The position numbers and the translations under genes were made by a program. Shown in pieces: positions 11,336-21,558 of a stretch of DNA of 64,000 nt. How positions within the stretch are numbered: the first letter of the stretch is position 1; each line of letters starts with the position of its first letter. The notes below the pieces were generated by a model that was not told the DNA's origin, did no database searches, and saw only the letters and a program-made list of their open reading frames with translations. Origin of the DNA: Viola odorata (taxonomy: Eukaryota; Streptophyta; Magnoliopsida; Malpighiales; Violaceae); contig OY829537.1 in the NCBI GenBank assembly GCA_963691705.1, forward strand, positions 58,380,304-58,444,303, given 5' to 3'.

Positions 11336-13603
11336 GCTGTTTTCCTCAATCTCTCCACTTACTTTCTTCACTCCACTCCTCTCATTTTGAAATTTAAGTG
11401 TGGAAGGAAGCACCAAGGTGGCACATGCCTTGGAGAGTTTGATTTGGTCTTTAGATACTCCCGAAGGGGGCAAGGGCTGAATAAGAAACTTTTGGCCCAA
11501 GTGTTGGAATTTGTATGTGTTGTGGAAACCATCGTGGACAGCCCTCTTGTCAAATTGCCATGGTCTTCCTAGAAGCAAATGACCAAAATGCATTGCTGCC
11601 ACATCAGAAGTTCCCTGATCCACATACTCACCAATTGCGAAGTGAATGATCACTTGCTTAGTTACCTTAACGGAGCTATCGTCATTAAACCAATTGAGCA
11701 CGTAGGGTTTAGGATGTTTTGTGGTTTCTAAACCCAAGGAATGGACTACCAGCGCACTAGCTACATCAGTGCAACTCCTATTGTCAACCAGAATTGAGAT
11801 CACCATGTCGCTAGCCATACCGCGGGTGAGAAATAGATTGACTCTTTGATCAAGTGCCTTGTCATCTATTCTTGCCCTCATGGTCAAGCTACGCCTAACT
11901 ACTAAGCATTGAGGGACTTCCACACAAGTGTAATCCCCAACATCTTCATCTGAATCAGTAGCAAACGGGGTGGCTGGTTTTGGTTTAACTTCAGCCTCAT
12001 CATCATCACTAACTACCTCTCCACTGTCCCGTAAGAGCATTATCCTACTATTGGGGCATTCAGCCCTCATACGGCCTTTTCCACCACATTTAAAGCACTC
12101 AATATTCCTATGTGGAGTCCTAGAATTGGTGCTTTGGGTAGTGTTTGGTTTAGATGCAAAGGCGGGCTGTTTAGTGTCTAGGGTATTTTTGGGCGAAGGA
12201 GTTGTTGTATTCCAAGAAGCTTTAGGAGTAGAAGAGGCATTGAAAGGAGGTCTCAGTTTAGAACTTACTTGTTTCTCAATCTTCAATGCTAACTGAAACA
12301 TGTCTTCCAAGTTGTCATAACGGTAGAAATCAAGCTGATATGAGATGTCCTTATGTAGGCCTGCCATAAACCGTGCCATGGTTGCTTCCGCACTTTCATT
12401 CATGCGGGCCCTCATCAAACAAGTCAGCATCTCGTGATAGTAATCACTCACGCTACGGGGTCCTTGATACAAACGCTGGAGGCGCTGGTGCAATTCACGG
12501 ATGTAGTGTGGAGGCACAAACCGACGTCTTATTGCCACTCTCAATTCTTCCCAAGTCGCGATAGGCGGTCTGCCTTCGACTCTTTGTGTCTCACAAAGGC
12601 GATCCCACTATTGTATGGCTAAACCCATGAACTCGACAATAGCTAACTTCACTTTCTTTGTCTCGAAATAATTATAACATGCAAACAGCCTAGTCACCTT
12701 ATTTTCCCACTTATGGAAAGCATCCGGATCATCTTTACCCTCGAAGGTAAGAATGGACACCTTGATACTCGAGAGTTTGGTGTCCACTCTCTCTTCATTG
12801 TTCTGATTACCTCGCTGCTCATATAACTCATCATGATCAAACCGACGGGCATTGTTAGCGTGCTCATAGTGAGGAGGATGAGGAGGTCTAGGTATGTCAT
12901 CACGTGGTGGAATGTAAGCATTGGCTTGGTGTAGAGGGACGGCTAGGTGATTTGCTATTTGATTTTGGGTGGGGTGTTGTGGTTGTCTAGGTGCGTATTG
13001 TGGTGCTACGGGTTGGGGGTTTTGTGGAGGAGGCTATCTTGTGTCATATAGGGGAAAAGTGGGCTGGACAGCTTGTAAGTGAGGTTGGCTAGGGTCTCGG
13101 AGAAAGGCCACGCCATGGCTGTCCACCGAAAATTGGCTACGGTGGTGCTCAAGTGTGGGAGGTGCACTTTGGTGCGAAAAGGTGCCTAGGGCCTCGTCTT
13201 CTTGACTATAGTGGCTGGCGACTCTAGTGTTATCCATGTGATCAAGTATGTGAGGCATTGCATAGTAATCAATGCTCGAGGGGTCATTTGGGCGTGTGGT
13301 TTGTTGGAAATGAGTGGCTGGTGGGATATTCGTGGCTGGTGGATAATTTGGGGGTGGGTAATATGCGGCTGGTTGGAAAAGTGGAGGTGTGTAGTGTTGG
13401 ATGATTTGTGGAGGGGGGGTGCGGGTGGGAGTGGTGGTGCTTTCGTTGCCATGTTGGCCACGGTAGCCATGAGGTCCTTGAGTTGAGATTTTAGTTCAGC
13501 CATGTCGACCGTTAACGAAGCCATTGCTGGATTGAGAATGGAGGAATCCTCCGAACCAGCACCCGAAGGTAAGTCACCCAAAGATGTGTCTAGGTGAGAC
13601 ATA

Positions 13604-15040
13604 GAACAAGTACCTGCAAAACGAAACAAACACAATTGATATATAATAAAAATTAGTTAGTCCCTCCTTTACGTGTTTCCCTCGTGTATCACACTACACT
13701 CTAATATTCCCACAATCCTCACACACACTCTTATTTCTACCAAGGCCAACGCTTAAGCTAACAATGACTCTAAATCAAAAGAAAGCACGCGGACAGCAAA
13801 GACAACAAGGGCTAGAAGGCAAGGTGAGGAAAACCTAGCTAATGTTCAAGAAGAAAGAGCTTGATTTGAACACTAGGAAGGCTTGGAGTAGAAATGTGAT
13901 GTAGAATCAAGAAAGAAAAATCAAGGACACAAATAAAAGCTAGCTCAAAAGGAAGAACCACAAGAGAAATGCAAGAAAAAAAGTAAAGTCGTAGGTTGAA
14001 AAATGCTTGATCAAATGCAATGTTTAGCAAAATCACACTCTTGATGTAATCGCTACACTTCTAAATCAAACATACACATTAGTCTCTTGCTTTGACTCAC
14101 TTGTATTCTCTTTTTTGATTTGAGGGATTTAATTTACTCTTTTTCCCTTCTTTTAATTTCTATTTTTGCTTCTTCTTTCTTTCTTTTTTGTAAGTGCAAG
14201 AGAGCTCAAAGAGTGTATGACAAGTATTTTGATGTTTAGAAGTGAAAGACAAGTAGTAGAAAAAATAAAATTATTTTTCACTAAATGCCGAAAATATTTT
14301 GCTAAAATGCACCAGAAATTTTTCACTAAAATCAGCCACTATTTTGCACTAAAAATGCTCCAACATTTTTGCTAAAATGCACCAATATTTTCTCTAATGT
14401 GCACTGAAATTCGTCACTAAAATGCACCACAATTTTTACTAAAATGCACCAAAATGTGTGACAAGAAATTTAGGCAAATCAGATTGTATGACAAGGAGTG
14501 GATGCAAGTGTATGACAAGTCAAAGGGAGAGCTAAGTTAACTGCCCTAGGGCCGGCTATGAGCAAGTGGAGTGTGGAGCAAATTTGAAATACTTGGCTGA
14601 AAATAGTGTGATGTGGCCGGTTCTGAAGAGAGCAACAATTTTGGACCACTTAGCTACCAAACAAATCAAGTCCACATGGCTCTCAAGGCCACCATAGGAT
14701 GCTCCAATAAATTCAGCAGCAAATAATACCAAGAAGATGAAGATTTAGGTCATAAATAGCACCATAAACACAAATCAATTCAACAAAAGTGTTTGTGCAA
14801 GATCAAATCACTAGAAAATGAATTTTTGACCTAAAATTCGAAATTGCTCGGATTCAAAAAGGATGGCAGCCTACGGTAGGAAACAATGTTTCCACTGTAG
14901 ATATTGAAGGAGAAGGTGTTTGAACCGTGGAAATGGCAAGAAAAATACAATTTTCAATATAGATGAACGGCCATGAAAAATCAGCAGAGTAGAGAAAAAT
15001 TTCAGCCAACCTAGAGGACGATTGGAGCTCTGCTACCATT
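13604..15040 (-). other. 5' leader of B with primer binding site
   Basis: The primer site is on the minus strand at 15038-15027 (TGGTAGCAGAGC), two bases after the LTR end. The leader is about 1.4 kb, AT-rich, with a run of AAAATGCACCA-like repeats at about 14290-14450. The conserved pre-gag motif, here GTGTGATACAC followed by GAGGGAAACACG, lies at about 13700-13670. A pyrimidine tract ending TTTTGCAG stands just before the gag start. No gene is seen in the rest. Confidence 0.65.
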
Positions 15041-15891
15041 TGATATGGTTCAGCCTCTGATTTGGAGAAGAAGAACGGATTGAAGGAAGCCTCGGATCTA
15101 GTCCCCTTGTGAGAGGTTGGTTGTTGGTTCGGATGAAGGTATTTTAGGAGTTTCAATAGAGTATTTAAGGTGTTTCAATTGAGTATTTAAGGTGTTTTAA
15201 TGGAGTTGTTAGTGCAACGGAATAATGGAGTGATGAGTAGAGATGTATTGAAGGTGTACATGTATATAACTTGCAAATAGAGAAGACCCTCTTTGCAACA
15301 AGGCAAAGCAACCCTTCTATGGAACTTACAAGGATCTCTTGACAATGGCCGACCCTCTCACTAACTAGAGTGAGCAACCCGGCTTGATGAACAAGAAGAG
15401 AGTAGCTGTAGGTTTTAGGAACCCTAATATTAATCCTAACTTAACCTAAATTAACTTAAAACTGATTGGCCTTAGAAAGATTCACTCAAAACAAAGACCA
15501 GCTATAAAAGAGGTTATGTCCTACTATTTATAGCTGAATATTTATTACATCAAGACACCTAAACTACCCTTGGACAAAGGGGCTTGAGAAGCTTGGCCTT
15601 GGCAGCAATGAAGATGGGCTTGGCCATGGGCTCGGCCAAGGGCTCGGACACTGGCTCGGCCAAGGCCTAGGACACGGGCTCGGACACTCGGACATGGGCT
15701 CGGCCAGGGGCTCGGACAAGGGCTCGGACACTGGCTCACAGCTCGGAAGATAGGCCACGCTGGAGGTCTTTCCCTTGCAATGTGTGCGGGCTAGACAGAG
15801 GTTGTCACGGTTTACTAGGGTTGGCGCGGCAATGTTCAAGGTGTGCGTGGCCAACTCATGAACCCGTGTTCCTAGAGCATCCGTACTCGTA
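15041..15891 (-). repeat. 5' LTR of B (851 bp)
   Basis: It matches 9804-10610 from TGATATGGTTCAGCC to CTCGTA, with a longer GGGCTCGG repeat block (about 15620-15740). The length difference between the two LTRs is mostly in that block. The terminal TCA is missing on the right. Confidence 0.8.
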
Positions 15892-16258
15892 AAGCTAACG
15901 CAACCTAAGAAATTCCCTTGCTAAGATTTTCTCTTATTCGATTTTATCTCATTTGATTTCCTATTTATTTTTTTTATGATTGTTATTTCTGTTAATTTTA
16001 TTATTTCTGTCGTTGTTAGCTACCTTGCCCTCGACCTCGTTTTGGTTAACCCGCTTGACCAACAACCCCCCCCCCCCTCCCTCCTTCCCTTTTTGTGTTA
16101 CTTTTGGTTGCATTTGTCTTTGTCATACATCTAGGGCAAGTTGTCGTCTCTTAATCCCTGTTGTTCAACCTTGTTACCACTGTACGTAAATTATTTTGTG
16201 CATCTAGGCATCATGATTTAATATTAATTTTGGCCCGTTTCGACGGCGAGTCAAATTT
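15892..16258 (+). repeat. Remnant of Athila-like 5' LTR
   Basis: The sequence between the end of element B and the primer site should be the 3' end of the 5' LTR. It has a run of about 13 C at 16068-16080 and no gene. Its upstream boundary is lost at the junction with B, and no second copy exists in the window, so this call depends on the primer site. Confidence 0.45.
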
Positions 16259-16276
16259 TAGCGTCGTTGCCGGGGA
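16259..16276 (+). other. Primer binding site of Athila-like element (tRNA-Asp type)
   Basis: The bases TAGCGTCGTTGCCGGGGA differ at two positions from the TGGCGCCGTTGCCGGGGA site typical of Athila/Tat elements, which matches the 3' end of plant tRNA-Asp. Gag starts 33 bases later. Confidence 0.75.
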
Positions 16277-16308
16277 TTGAACGGAACTGATATCTTGTTT
16301 TTATTTGA

Positions 16309-17664
16309 ATGACCAGGAGATCTGCTCCAGACCTACTACCACTCGATCACGAGCTTACTAGAACAGAAAGAGGACTTCGAAGGCAAGCTAGGGACCAGCT
16401 AATAACCGTAGAGGAATCCCTAATCCTTCCCTCGACAGAAATCTCTCTAATCTGGATAATCTTGACGATTTCTTTCCTAAAGACTTTCCTTTCTTTCATC
16501 TAAACCTCGATAACGCTGAGTTTGTCAACCCCGAGATACCCAATATGGCAGACCCACTACAACCACCGAATGATCAGACCATAGATGATCTCAATGTCAC
16601 TCCAAAAGCTCCTAGTAGTTGTATCATCTGGCTAGTCGTCTAGTATGATTGGACACTCAAGTCCGCGGTTATGCATCATTTTCCCTCTTTCTATGGATTT
16701 CTTAAAGAGAATCCTTATCGCCATCTACAACATCTTCACTCAATCCGCGAGTTCATGAAGCCAACCAACGTCGATATCGACTAGGCCAAGCTGCGAGCTT
16801 TTATGTGGTCTTTGAAAGATGCTGCCAAGGATTAGTTCTATGACCTTCCTCCTAGATCTATTGCTTCTTGGGCCGAGATGTCCAAAGCCTTCACCGATAA
16901 GTATTATCCAACGTCTACGGCAAGTGTGACCCACATGCAACTAGTCTCTATTCTTAAAAAAGACGACGAGAGTCTAGGGAAGTATCATGAATGCTTCAAG
17001 AAGATGCAAGCCTTATATCCCTCACACAATCTGACTGATCATGCTCTTATCCAGTATTTCTCTGAAGGCTTGAAACCAACAGATAAGGCCTTGTTGGACG
17101 CCGCAACCGGTGGCTCCCTTTGTGCTCGTACACCAGCTATCACCAAAGCCATCATCGAGCTTATGGCCAAGACTATCATTGCATTTGACAAAGTGGAAAA
17201 TCACACTCAGGATGTCCGTGTCGTTGCTATGGAAAATCAGTTGGCATCCATCACGGGCATGCTATAGAATATGGCTTCAGGGCAACCTGTCCACATCAAG
17301 GCCTGTCAGATTTGCAATTTCGTTGATCATCCCATAGACGCTTGTCCTTATATTCCCGAAGAAATTTTAGTTAATGTTGTTGGTGGTTACAATGTCCCTT
17401 ATGGTTAGAACTACAACCAAGGCTAGAAACACCCCAATTTCAGTTGGTCCCACAACCCCCAATTGTTTGGCCCTAGTCAGCCACCATAGCAGTAGCATCA
17501 GTATGGAAATCAGTCTCAGCCACCCTTTAACATGCAAAATTTCAGGCCTAGACCCCCATACCACAACAATCAGTAATATTAGTACCCACCTCCTAAAGAT
17601 CAGACTTCTGCCCCTCCACCTATTGAAGAAGTAGTCAATTACAAGAAGCATGTGCCATGACCCT
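16309..17664 (+). pseudogene. Athila-like gag, decayed
   Basis: It starts MTRRSAPDLLPLDHELTRTE. After frameshifts the gag core is readable at about 16640-17260 (FYGFLKENPYRHLQHL, LKDAAKD*FYDLPPRSI, IQYFSEGLKPTDKALLDAA). The C-terminal part is rich in Asn, Pro and Gln (HPNFSWSHNPQ), as in Athila gag. Many stops replace Trp or Gln codons. Element C interrupts it at 17665. Confidence 0.7.
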
Positions 17665-17669
17665 TCAAA
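17665..17669. other. Target site duplication of element C, left copy
   Basis: TCAAA stands directly before the LTR start TGATACG; the same five bases follow the 3' LTR at 25411-25415. Confidence 0.9.
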
Positions 17670-18829
17670 TGATACGATCCCGAGGACCACATGCCCGATC
17701 ACGCGCTCAAGGTCCCGAACCAGTCCTACCCGCTCAAGGTCCCGAGCCAGCCCTAAAGCAGTAGCCGCAAACCTTCCTTTATCGCCCACGGGCCCGATCA
17801 CCCGCTCAAGGGCCCGAGCCCTACAGACGAGACTCAGCAGCCTCATTCACATGGAGCTGAAGGCAAAGACAGCCTCAGAGGGAGCCAGCCTGCGCGAGCC
17901 CCAGCCGCGCCTCGTGACCTTAATCCGCACGCCTACGGATGGGTCAAACATGGCCACCTCCGACCTTTAGGTCCATCAGTGCCTTATCTCATTTTTGACT
18001 AGGCCATGATCATTTATAATACAAGAGAGGATTCCAGGCCAAGAATCAGGAGAAACGCTCAAAGGATTTGGGACAGGCCCAAATCACAAGCCCGCATTGG
18101 ACAGTGAAGGCCACTACCGAGCCTTTTGAAGATTGGAGCATATTTCCTCACACAATATTCATCCCAGAACTTAATCTATGTGTTAGTAAGTTTCCCTCCA
18201 AGTTTTACTGGGAACGCTAGAGGGAATAAGGAAAACGCCTTGTTTCCTTAAAACGTGATTCGGCGGACCCGCAAGCAAAGCCACTTGGGCCTTTTGACCT
18301 AAACGGCGGTGCCTTCACTTCTATCCTATTTAGTAGACTTTATTTATATTATTTTAGGGTTTCAAAACTTATTTGGAAGGGTGGCTTGTTGCCATTTTCG
18401 TTTAAGTCATTATTTAGAAACTAAATTAGTTTCCATTTTTGGAATTAGGGTTTAGCGCTTCTTTAAAAAGGAGCCGCCCATGTTATTTTTCAGTTAGACT
18501 ATCTTGATTATTGAAGCAGATTGCTTTGTCTCTTTATCAACTTGTTCTTGATGAACCTTGCAACTAATTGAGTTTCGTGCATTCGATTAGCTTGTCAGGT
18601 AAAACTTGAAAGCACTATCTATTGAGTCATTTGTCTTTGGAGTGTCGTGGCCACCTTACCGCGGGGATTCATCGGTTTGACACAAAATCCTCAAGGGATT
18701 CGACATGGAATGCCAAGGACACCTTACCTTGGAGATTCACGTGTTTTCTTCGAGTTAAATTCCGCATTGAAACCCTCGTCGATGGACAACGATCAAAAGA
18801 GAGTGTTCTAGCCACTAAGGAATGCATCA
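17670..18829 (+). repeat. 5' LTR of C (1160 bp)
   Basis: It runs from TGATACGATCCCGAGG to GGAATGCATCA and starts immediately after the left TCAAA. It contains a copy of the polyprotein tail (17670-17970), which here is not expected to be translated. Confidence 0.93.
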
Positions 18830-18831
18830 GT

Positions 18832-18843
18832 TGGTAGCAGAGC
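18832..18843 (+). other. Primer binding site of C
   Basis: TGGTAGCAGAGC begins two bases after the LTR end. It differs at one position from the plant initiator tRNA-Met site TGGTATCAGAGC. Confidence 0.8.
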
Positions 18844-19651
18844 TCAGCTATCTCGACTTGGTAAATCTATCCTTTTAATTATTACGTTTTCCTTGTTAGA
18901 ATTGGTATTCCTTCATTCTCTTCTACACCAATTCTCTTGCGTGTTATGTGTTAGTTGTCTTGTGTCAATTTGTGTCTTGTGTGTGCGATTAGTGTGCAAA
19001 TCATCTCAAAGATTTTTAGATCTTTACTATTGTCAAAAAAAAAAAAGACAAAGTCCCCCAAAGTGTCTTATTTAATTTGTGTTTTTCAGTTGCATTGAAT
19101 TTCAAAAAAAAAAAAAGTGAAACAATTGCGTCAAAAATAGAACAGGGGCGAAATCAGTACCATTAAAAAAAAAAGGAACTTCAGAATCAAATACTAGAGT
19201 GAATTTGTGACTCATAGCAAAACGAATCATTGGATTTCGAATTGGGAATCAAAAGTTGTGGCAAAAACAAGTTTCAAAACCCTAATCGCATGCCATTAGC
19301 GTTTTTGAGTTTGTAAACTGACTCAATCCATTTATTTTAAGCTTTTCCTTGATTCCATTGCTGCTGTGCCTTTCTACTCTGTGGTATACTTGATTGGTTG
19401 ATTGGTCTTTGCAATTGATTCGAGTATATTACCTCAAAATTTCTTTCTACACTAGTTTTCTTTGTGTGTCTCTTTAGAAGCTTTTTCTTGAAAATTCTTC
19501 GAGTCGGTTCATCTTGAATTAAGGATCTGGACAATTTGCTTTGAGAGATTTTGTGAGACTAATAGAGAGACACACACGAGAGTAAACACGTGAGGGAGTG
19601 TTAGTTTTATGCAATTTTACGCTTGGAAAATTTTCTGTTTTGAATTTTAGG
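18844..19651 (+). other. 5' leader of C
   Basis: Untranslated leader of about 0.8 kb with several A-runs (near 19037, 19105 and 19165). The conserved motif CGAGAGTAAACACGTGAGGG lies at 19577-19596; its GTAAAC at 19582 and the TTTTAG at 19645-19650 would bound a 69-base intron ending one base before the gag ATG. No gene is seen. Confidence 0.6.
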
Positions 19652-20824
19652 ATGTCAGGAAATTCGAAAAAGGAGGCTACGGTTGTGAACGATGTAGCCA
19701 AGGCACTGCAAGACATAGCAGCTCAGCTCCAGGATATGAAAGCTTGGAGGCAGCAGGTTGAGGCTAGGGAACGTGAGGATGTTGTTCCACAAGCACCCGG
19801 GGCACGCTTTGCGCAACACCTAAACCCTAGAGTGAATCGAGATGCCTATGCACCTGCACCGAGCAACGACCAGCGCAGTGAGCCTGAGTTAGATGGTTCT
19901 GAAAATGAGTATGAGGAGGATCCTCACATGGCAGGACCGAGGGGCTTCCAAATGCGCCGAGGAGGTTCGCATGGGCGCGGCAGACACGCCTTTGGTAGGC
20001 GAGACCGTAACTTTGAACAACCGTTTCGTGAAGAGCGCGAGCGAGTTGACAATCACCTTGGGAGTGTCAAGCTCAAGGTCCTACCTTTTGAAGGAAAATA
20101 TGATCCCGAAGCATACTTGACTTGGGAACGAAAGATGGAAGCGATTTTTAGGTGTCACCACTACATGGATGAAAAGAAAATAAGGTTAGCTTCCGTGGAG
20201 TTTTTTGGATATGCTGCCCATTGGTGGGAGCAAGTGAATGAGGATGTGAGAGGACCCATAACTAATTGGGAGAATATGAAATATGTAATAAAGAGGAGGT
20301 TTGTTCCACCGTACTATCATAAGGACCAACTTCAGCGTTTACAAAAGCTTACCCAAGGGTCTAAAATCGTGAATGACTATCACAACAAGTTGGAAGTTCT
20401 TTTGGCTAGGGTTAATATGATAGAGGATGAGGATTCGAAGATGTCTAGGTTCATGAGTGGGCTGAATCCAGAGATAGCTAACGCCTTAGAGTTGTGCCAA
20501 TATTGGACTTTGGAAGAGATGCTTCACATGGCCGTGAAGATTGAGAGGCAACGCAAGGCTAAGGCAGCCTACTCTAGGCCGTCTACTTTTGTGTCTCGAA
20601 CTTCCACTTGGAACAAGTCTACATGGTCCAAGGGGAATAAGGACAGCATGGAAACACCCAAGGATCTAAACCTTCATATGGTACCAAAGGTAACTCGGCA
20701 AACCCTACTCTTTCTAAAGTTCCCATTACGAGTACTAATCGTGTGCCTACAAGAGACATTGTGTGCTTTAAGTGTAGTGGTCGAGGCCATAAGCAGACCG
20801 AATGTCCCAACAAAAGAGTTCTGA
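19652..20824 (+). CDS. C gag protein, 3' end frameshifted
   Basis: Start chosen at MSGNSKKEATVV, just after the acceptor-like TTTTAG; in-frame codons further upstream are leader. A coiled-coil-like N terminus (residues about 10-45) is followed by an acidic, then arginine- and glycine-rich stretch, then the Retrotrans_gag core at about 140-310 (VLPFEGKYDPEAYLTWERKM, AAHWWEQV, KRRFVPPYYH, RFMSGLNPEIA). The frame is lost between about 20640 and 20740: the last roughly 45 residues to 20824 are out of frame, and the zinc knuckle continues in another frame from about 20743. It would form the virus-like particle in the cytoplasm. Confidence 0.8.
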   Translation: MSGNSKKEATVVNDVAKALQDIAAQLQDMKAWRQQVEAREREDVVPQAPGARFAQHLNPRVNRDAYAPAPSNDQRSEPELDGSENEYEEDPHMAGPRGFQMRRGGSHGRGRHAFGRRDRNFEQPFREERERVDNHLGSVKLKVLPFEGKYDPEAYLTWERKMEAIFRCHHYMDEKKIRLASVEFFGYAAHWWEQVNEDVRGPITNWENMKYVIKRRFVPPYYHKDQLQRLQKLTQGSKIVNDYHNKLEVLLARVNMIEDEDSKMSRFMSGLNPEIANALELCQYWTLEEMLHMAVKIERQRKAKAAYSRPSTFVSRTSTWNKSTWSKGNKDSMETPKDLNLHMVPKVTRQTLLFLKFPLRVLIVCLQETLCALSVVVEAISRPNVPTKEF

Positions 20825-21465
20825 TCATTAGGGACAATGGAGAGATGGACTCGGAAGATGATTATGAGGTGGTGGAGGATTCAGAAGAGGAAAGTGAGGA
20901 AGAAGAGGCAGCGGGTCATGAATCCCAGGTTTGTGATCCGGTTACCCTAGTAGTTCACAGGAACTTGAGTGTGCAGCCAAGGGCCGAAACTTCTGAGGAG
21001 GAACAAAGGGAGAACTTATTCCATGCTAGGTGCCACATTGGTATTAAGGTATGCTCTCTTATTATTGATAATGGCTCATGTACTAATTGTGCTAGTACGC
21101 TTCTTGTGCACAAGTTAGGGTTATCTGTCGTCAAGCATCCCAAGCCGTACACTTTGCAATGGATGAATGATGGAGTCGGCCTTAGGGTGGTTAAACAAGT
21201 GTTGGTGAGCTTTTCTATTGGGAAATACACAGATGAAGTATGGTGTGACGTTGTCCCAATGCAATCGTCGCATGTGCTACTTGGCCGACCTTGGCAATTC
21301 GACCGCAACGCCATTCACGAAGGAAAAAGCAATCGATACAAGTTTGAGAAGGAAGGAGTGAAGTTCACACTTGCACCCCTTACACCTAAGCAAGTGCTTG
21401 AGGACCAGCTCTGGTTAGAGAAGTCCTATACTGAATTTGAGGCCTCACGGCTTGTAGACAAATGA
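20743..21465 (+). CDS. C zinc knuckle and aspartic protease
   Basis: The frame opens with DIVCFKCSGRGHKQTECPNK, a full CCHC knuckle for RNA binding. An acidic spacer follows, then the retroviral-type protease: SLIIDNGSCTNCAS with D-N-G in place of D-S/T-G, and HVLLGRPWQFDR as the second hallmark. Relatives here also have D-N-x, so the change looks family-wide. A TGA at 21463 ends the frame, while relatives read on into the linker. The original start belongs to gag; this frame is separated from it by a frameshift. Confidence 0.8.
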   Translation: MPTRDIVCFKCSGRGHKQTECPNKRVLIIRDNGEMDSEDDYEVVEDSEEESEEEEAAGHESQVCDPVTLVVHRNLSVQPRAETSEEEQRENLFHARCHIGIKVCSLIIDNGSCTNCASTLLVHKLGLSVVKHPKPYTLQWMNDGVGLRVVKQVLVSFSIGKYTDEVWCDVVPMQSSHVLLGRPWQFDRNAIHEGKSNRYKFEKEGVKFTLAPLTPKQVLEDQLWLEKSYTEFEASRLVDK

Positions 21466-21481
21466 ATTGATGAAAACAGCC

Positions 21482-21504
21482 CCCGTGAAAAAAGTGAGCA
21501 CGGG
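21482..21504 (+). other. Linker stem-loop 1 of C
   Basis: Stem CCCGTG/CACGGG, 11-base loop AAAAAAGTGAG. Coding sense PREKSEHG, compared with HERSKHG in A2. Confidence 0.6.
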
Positions 21505-21535
21505 TTTGAAAGAAAAGAAAAGAATGAAAACAGCC

Positions 21536-21558
21536 CCCGTGAAAAAAGTGAGCACGGG
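21536..21558 (+). other. Linker stem-loop 2 of C
   Basis: Identical stem and loop to the first copy, 54 bp (18 codons) downstream. Confidence 0.6.

Larger units (their letters stand above)
10286..13603 (-). pseudogene. B gag-protease-tail polyprotein lacking RT, RNase H and integrase
   Basis: The start MSHLDTSLGDLPSG at 13603 follows a splice-acceptor-like tract. A frameshift lies near 13200; from 13258 one frame continues to 10286 with three stops (about 13034, 12608 and 11021). Gag core at about 12790-12300 (ILTFEGKDDPDAF, RRRFVPPHYIREL; one Trp codon of the expected pair is TAG), a zinc knuckle CFKCGGKGRMRAEC in which the ligand His is replaced by Arg, then protease with SILVDNRSCTDVAS (D-N-R instead of D-S-G) and HLLLGRPWQFDK. 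The linker has one stem-loop. About 400 bp later the frame reaches DSRTNLLERGGDD and enters the LTR. An unbroken 507-residue stretch is 12544-11021. It would encode particle proteins but no replication enzymes. Confidence 0.8.
9804..15891 (-). mobile_element. Element B: gag-protease-only CRM-like retrotransposon with two LTRs
   Basis: Two LTRs, at 9804-10610 and 15041-15891, flank a minus-strand interior with primer site, leader, gag, zinc knuckle, protease, linker and tail. RT, RNase H and integrase are absent, so it must have depended on an autonomous relative. The right LTR lacks its last three bases (TCA expected after CTCGTA), and no 5-bp target duplication is visible, so the right end has probably been trimmed where it meets the Athila-like element. 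Confidence 0.85.

Noticed and set aside
17650..17970. Independent ORF at the start of the 5' LTR of C
   Set aside because: It is the LTR copy of the polyprotein tail found at 24251-24551.
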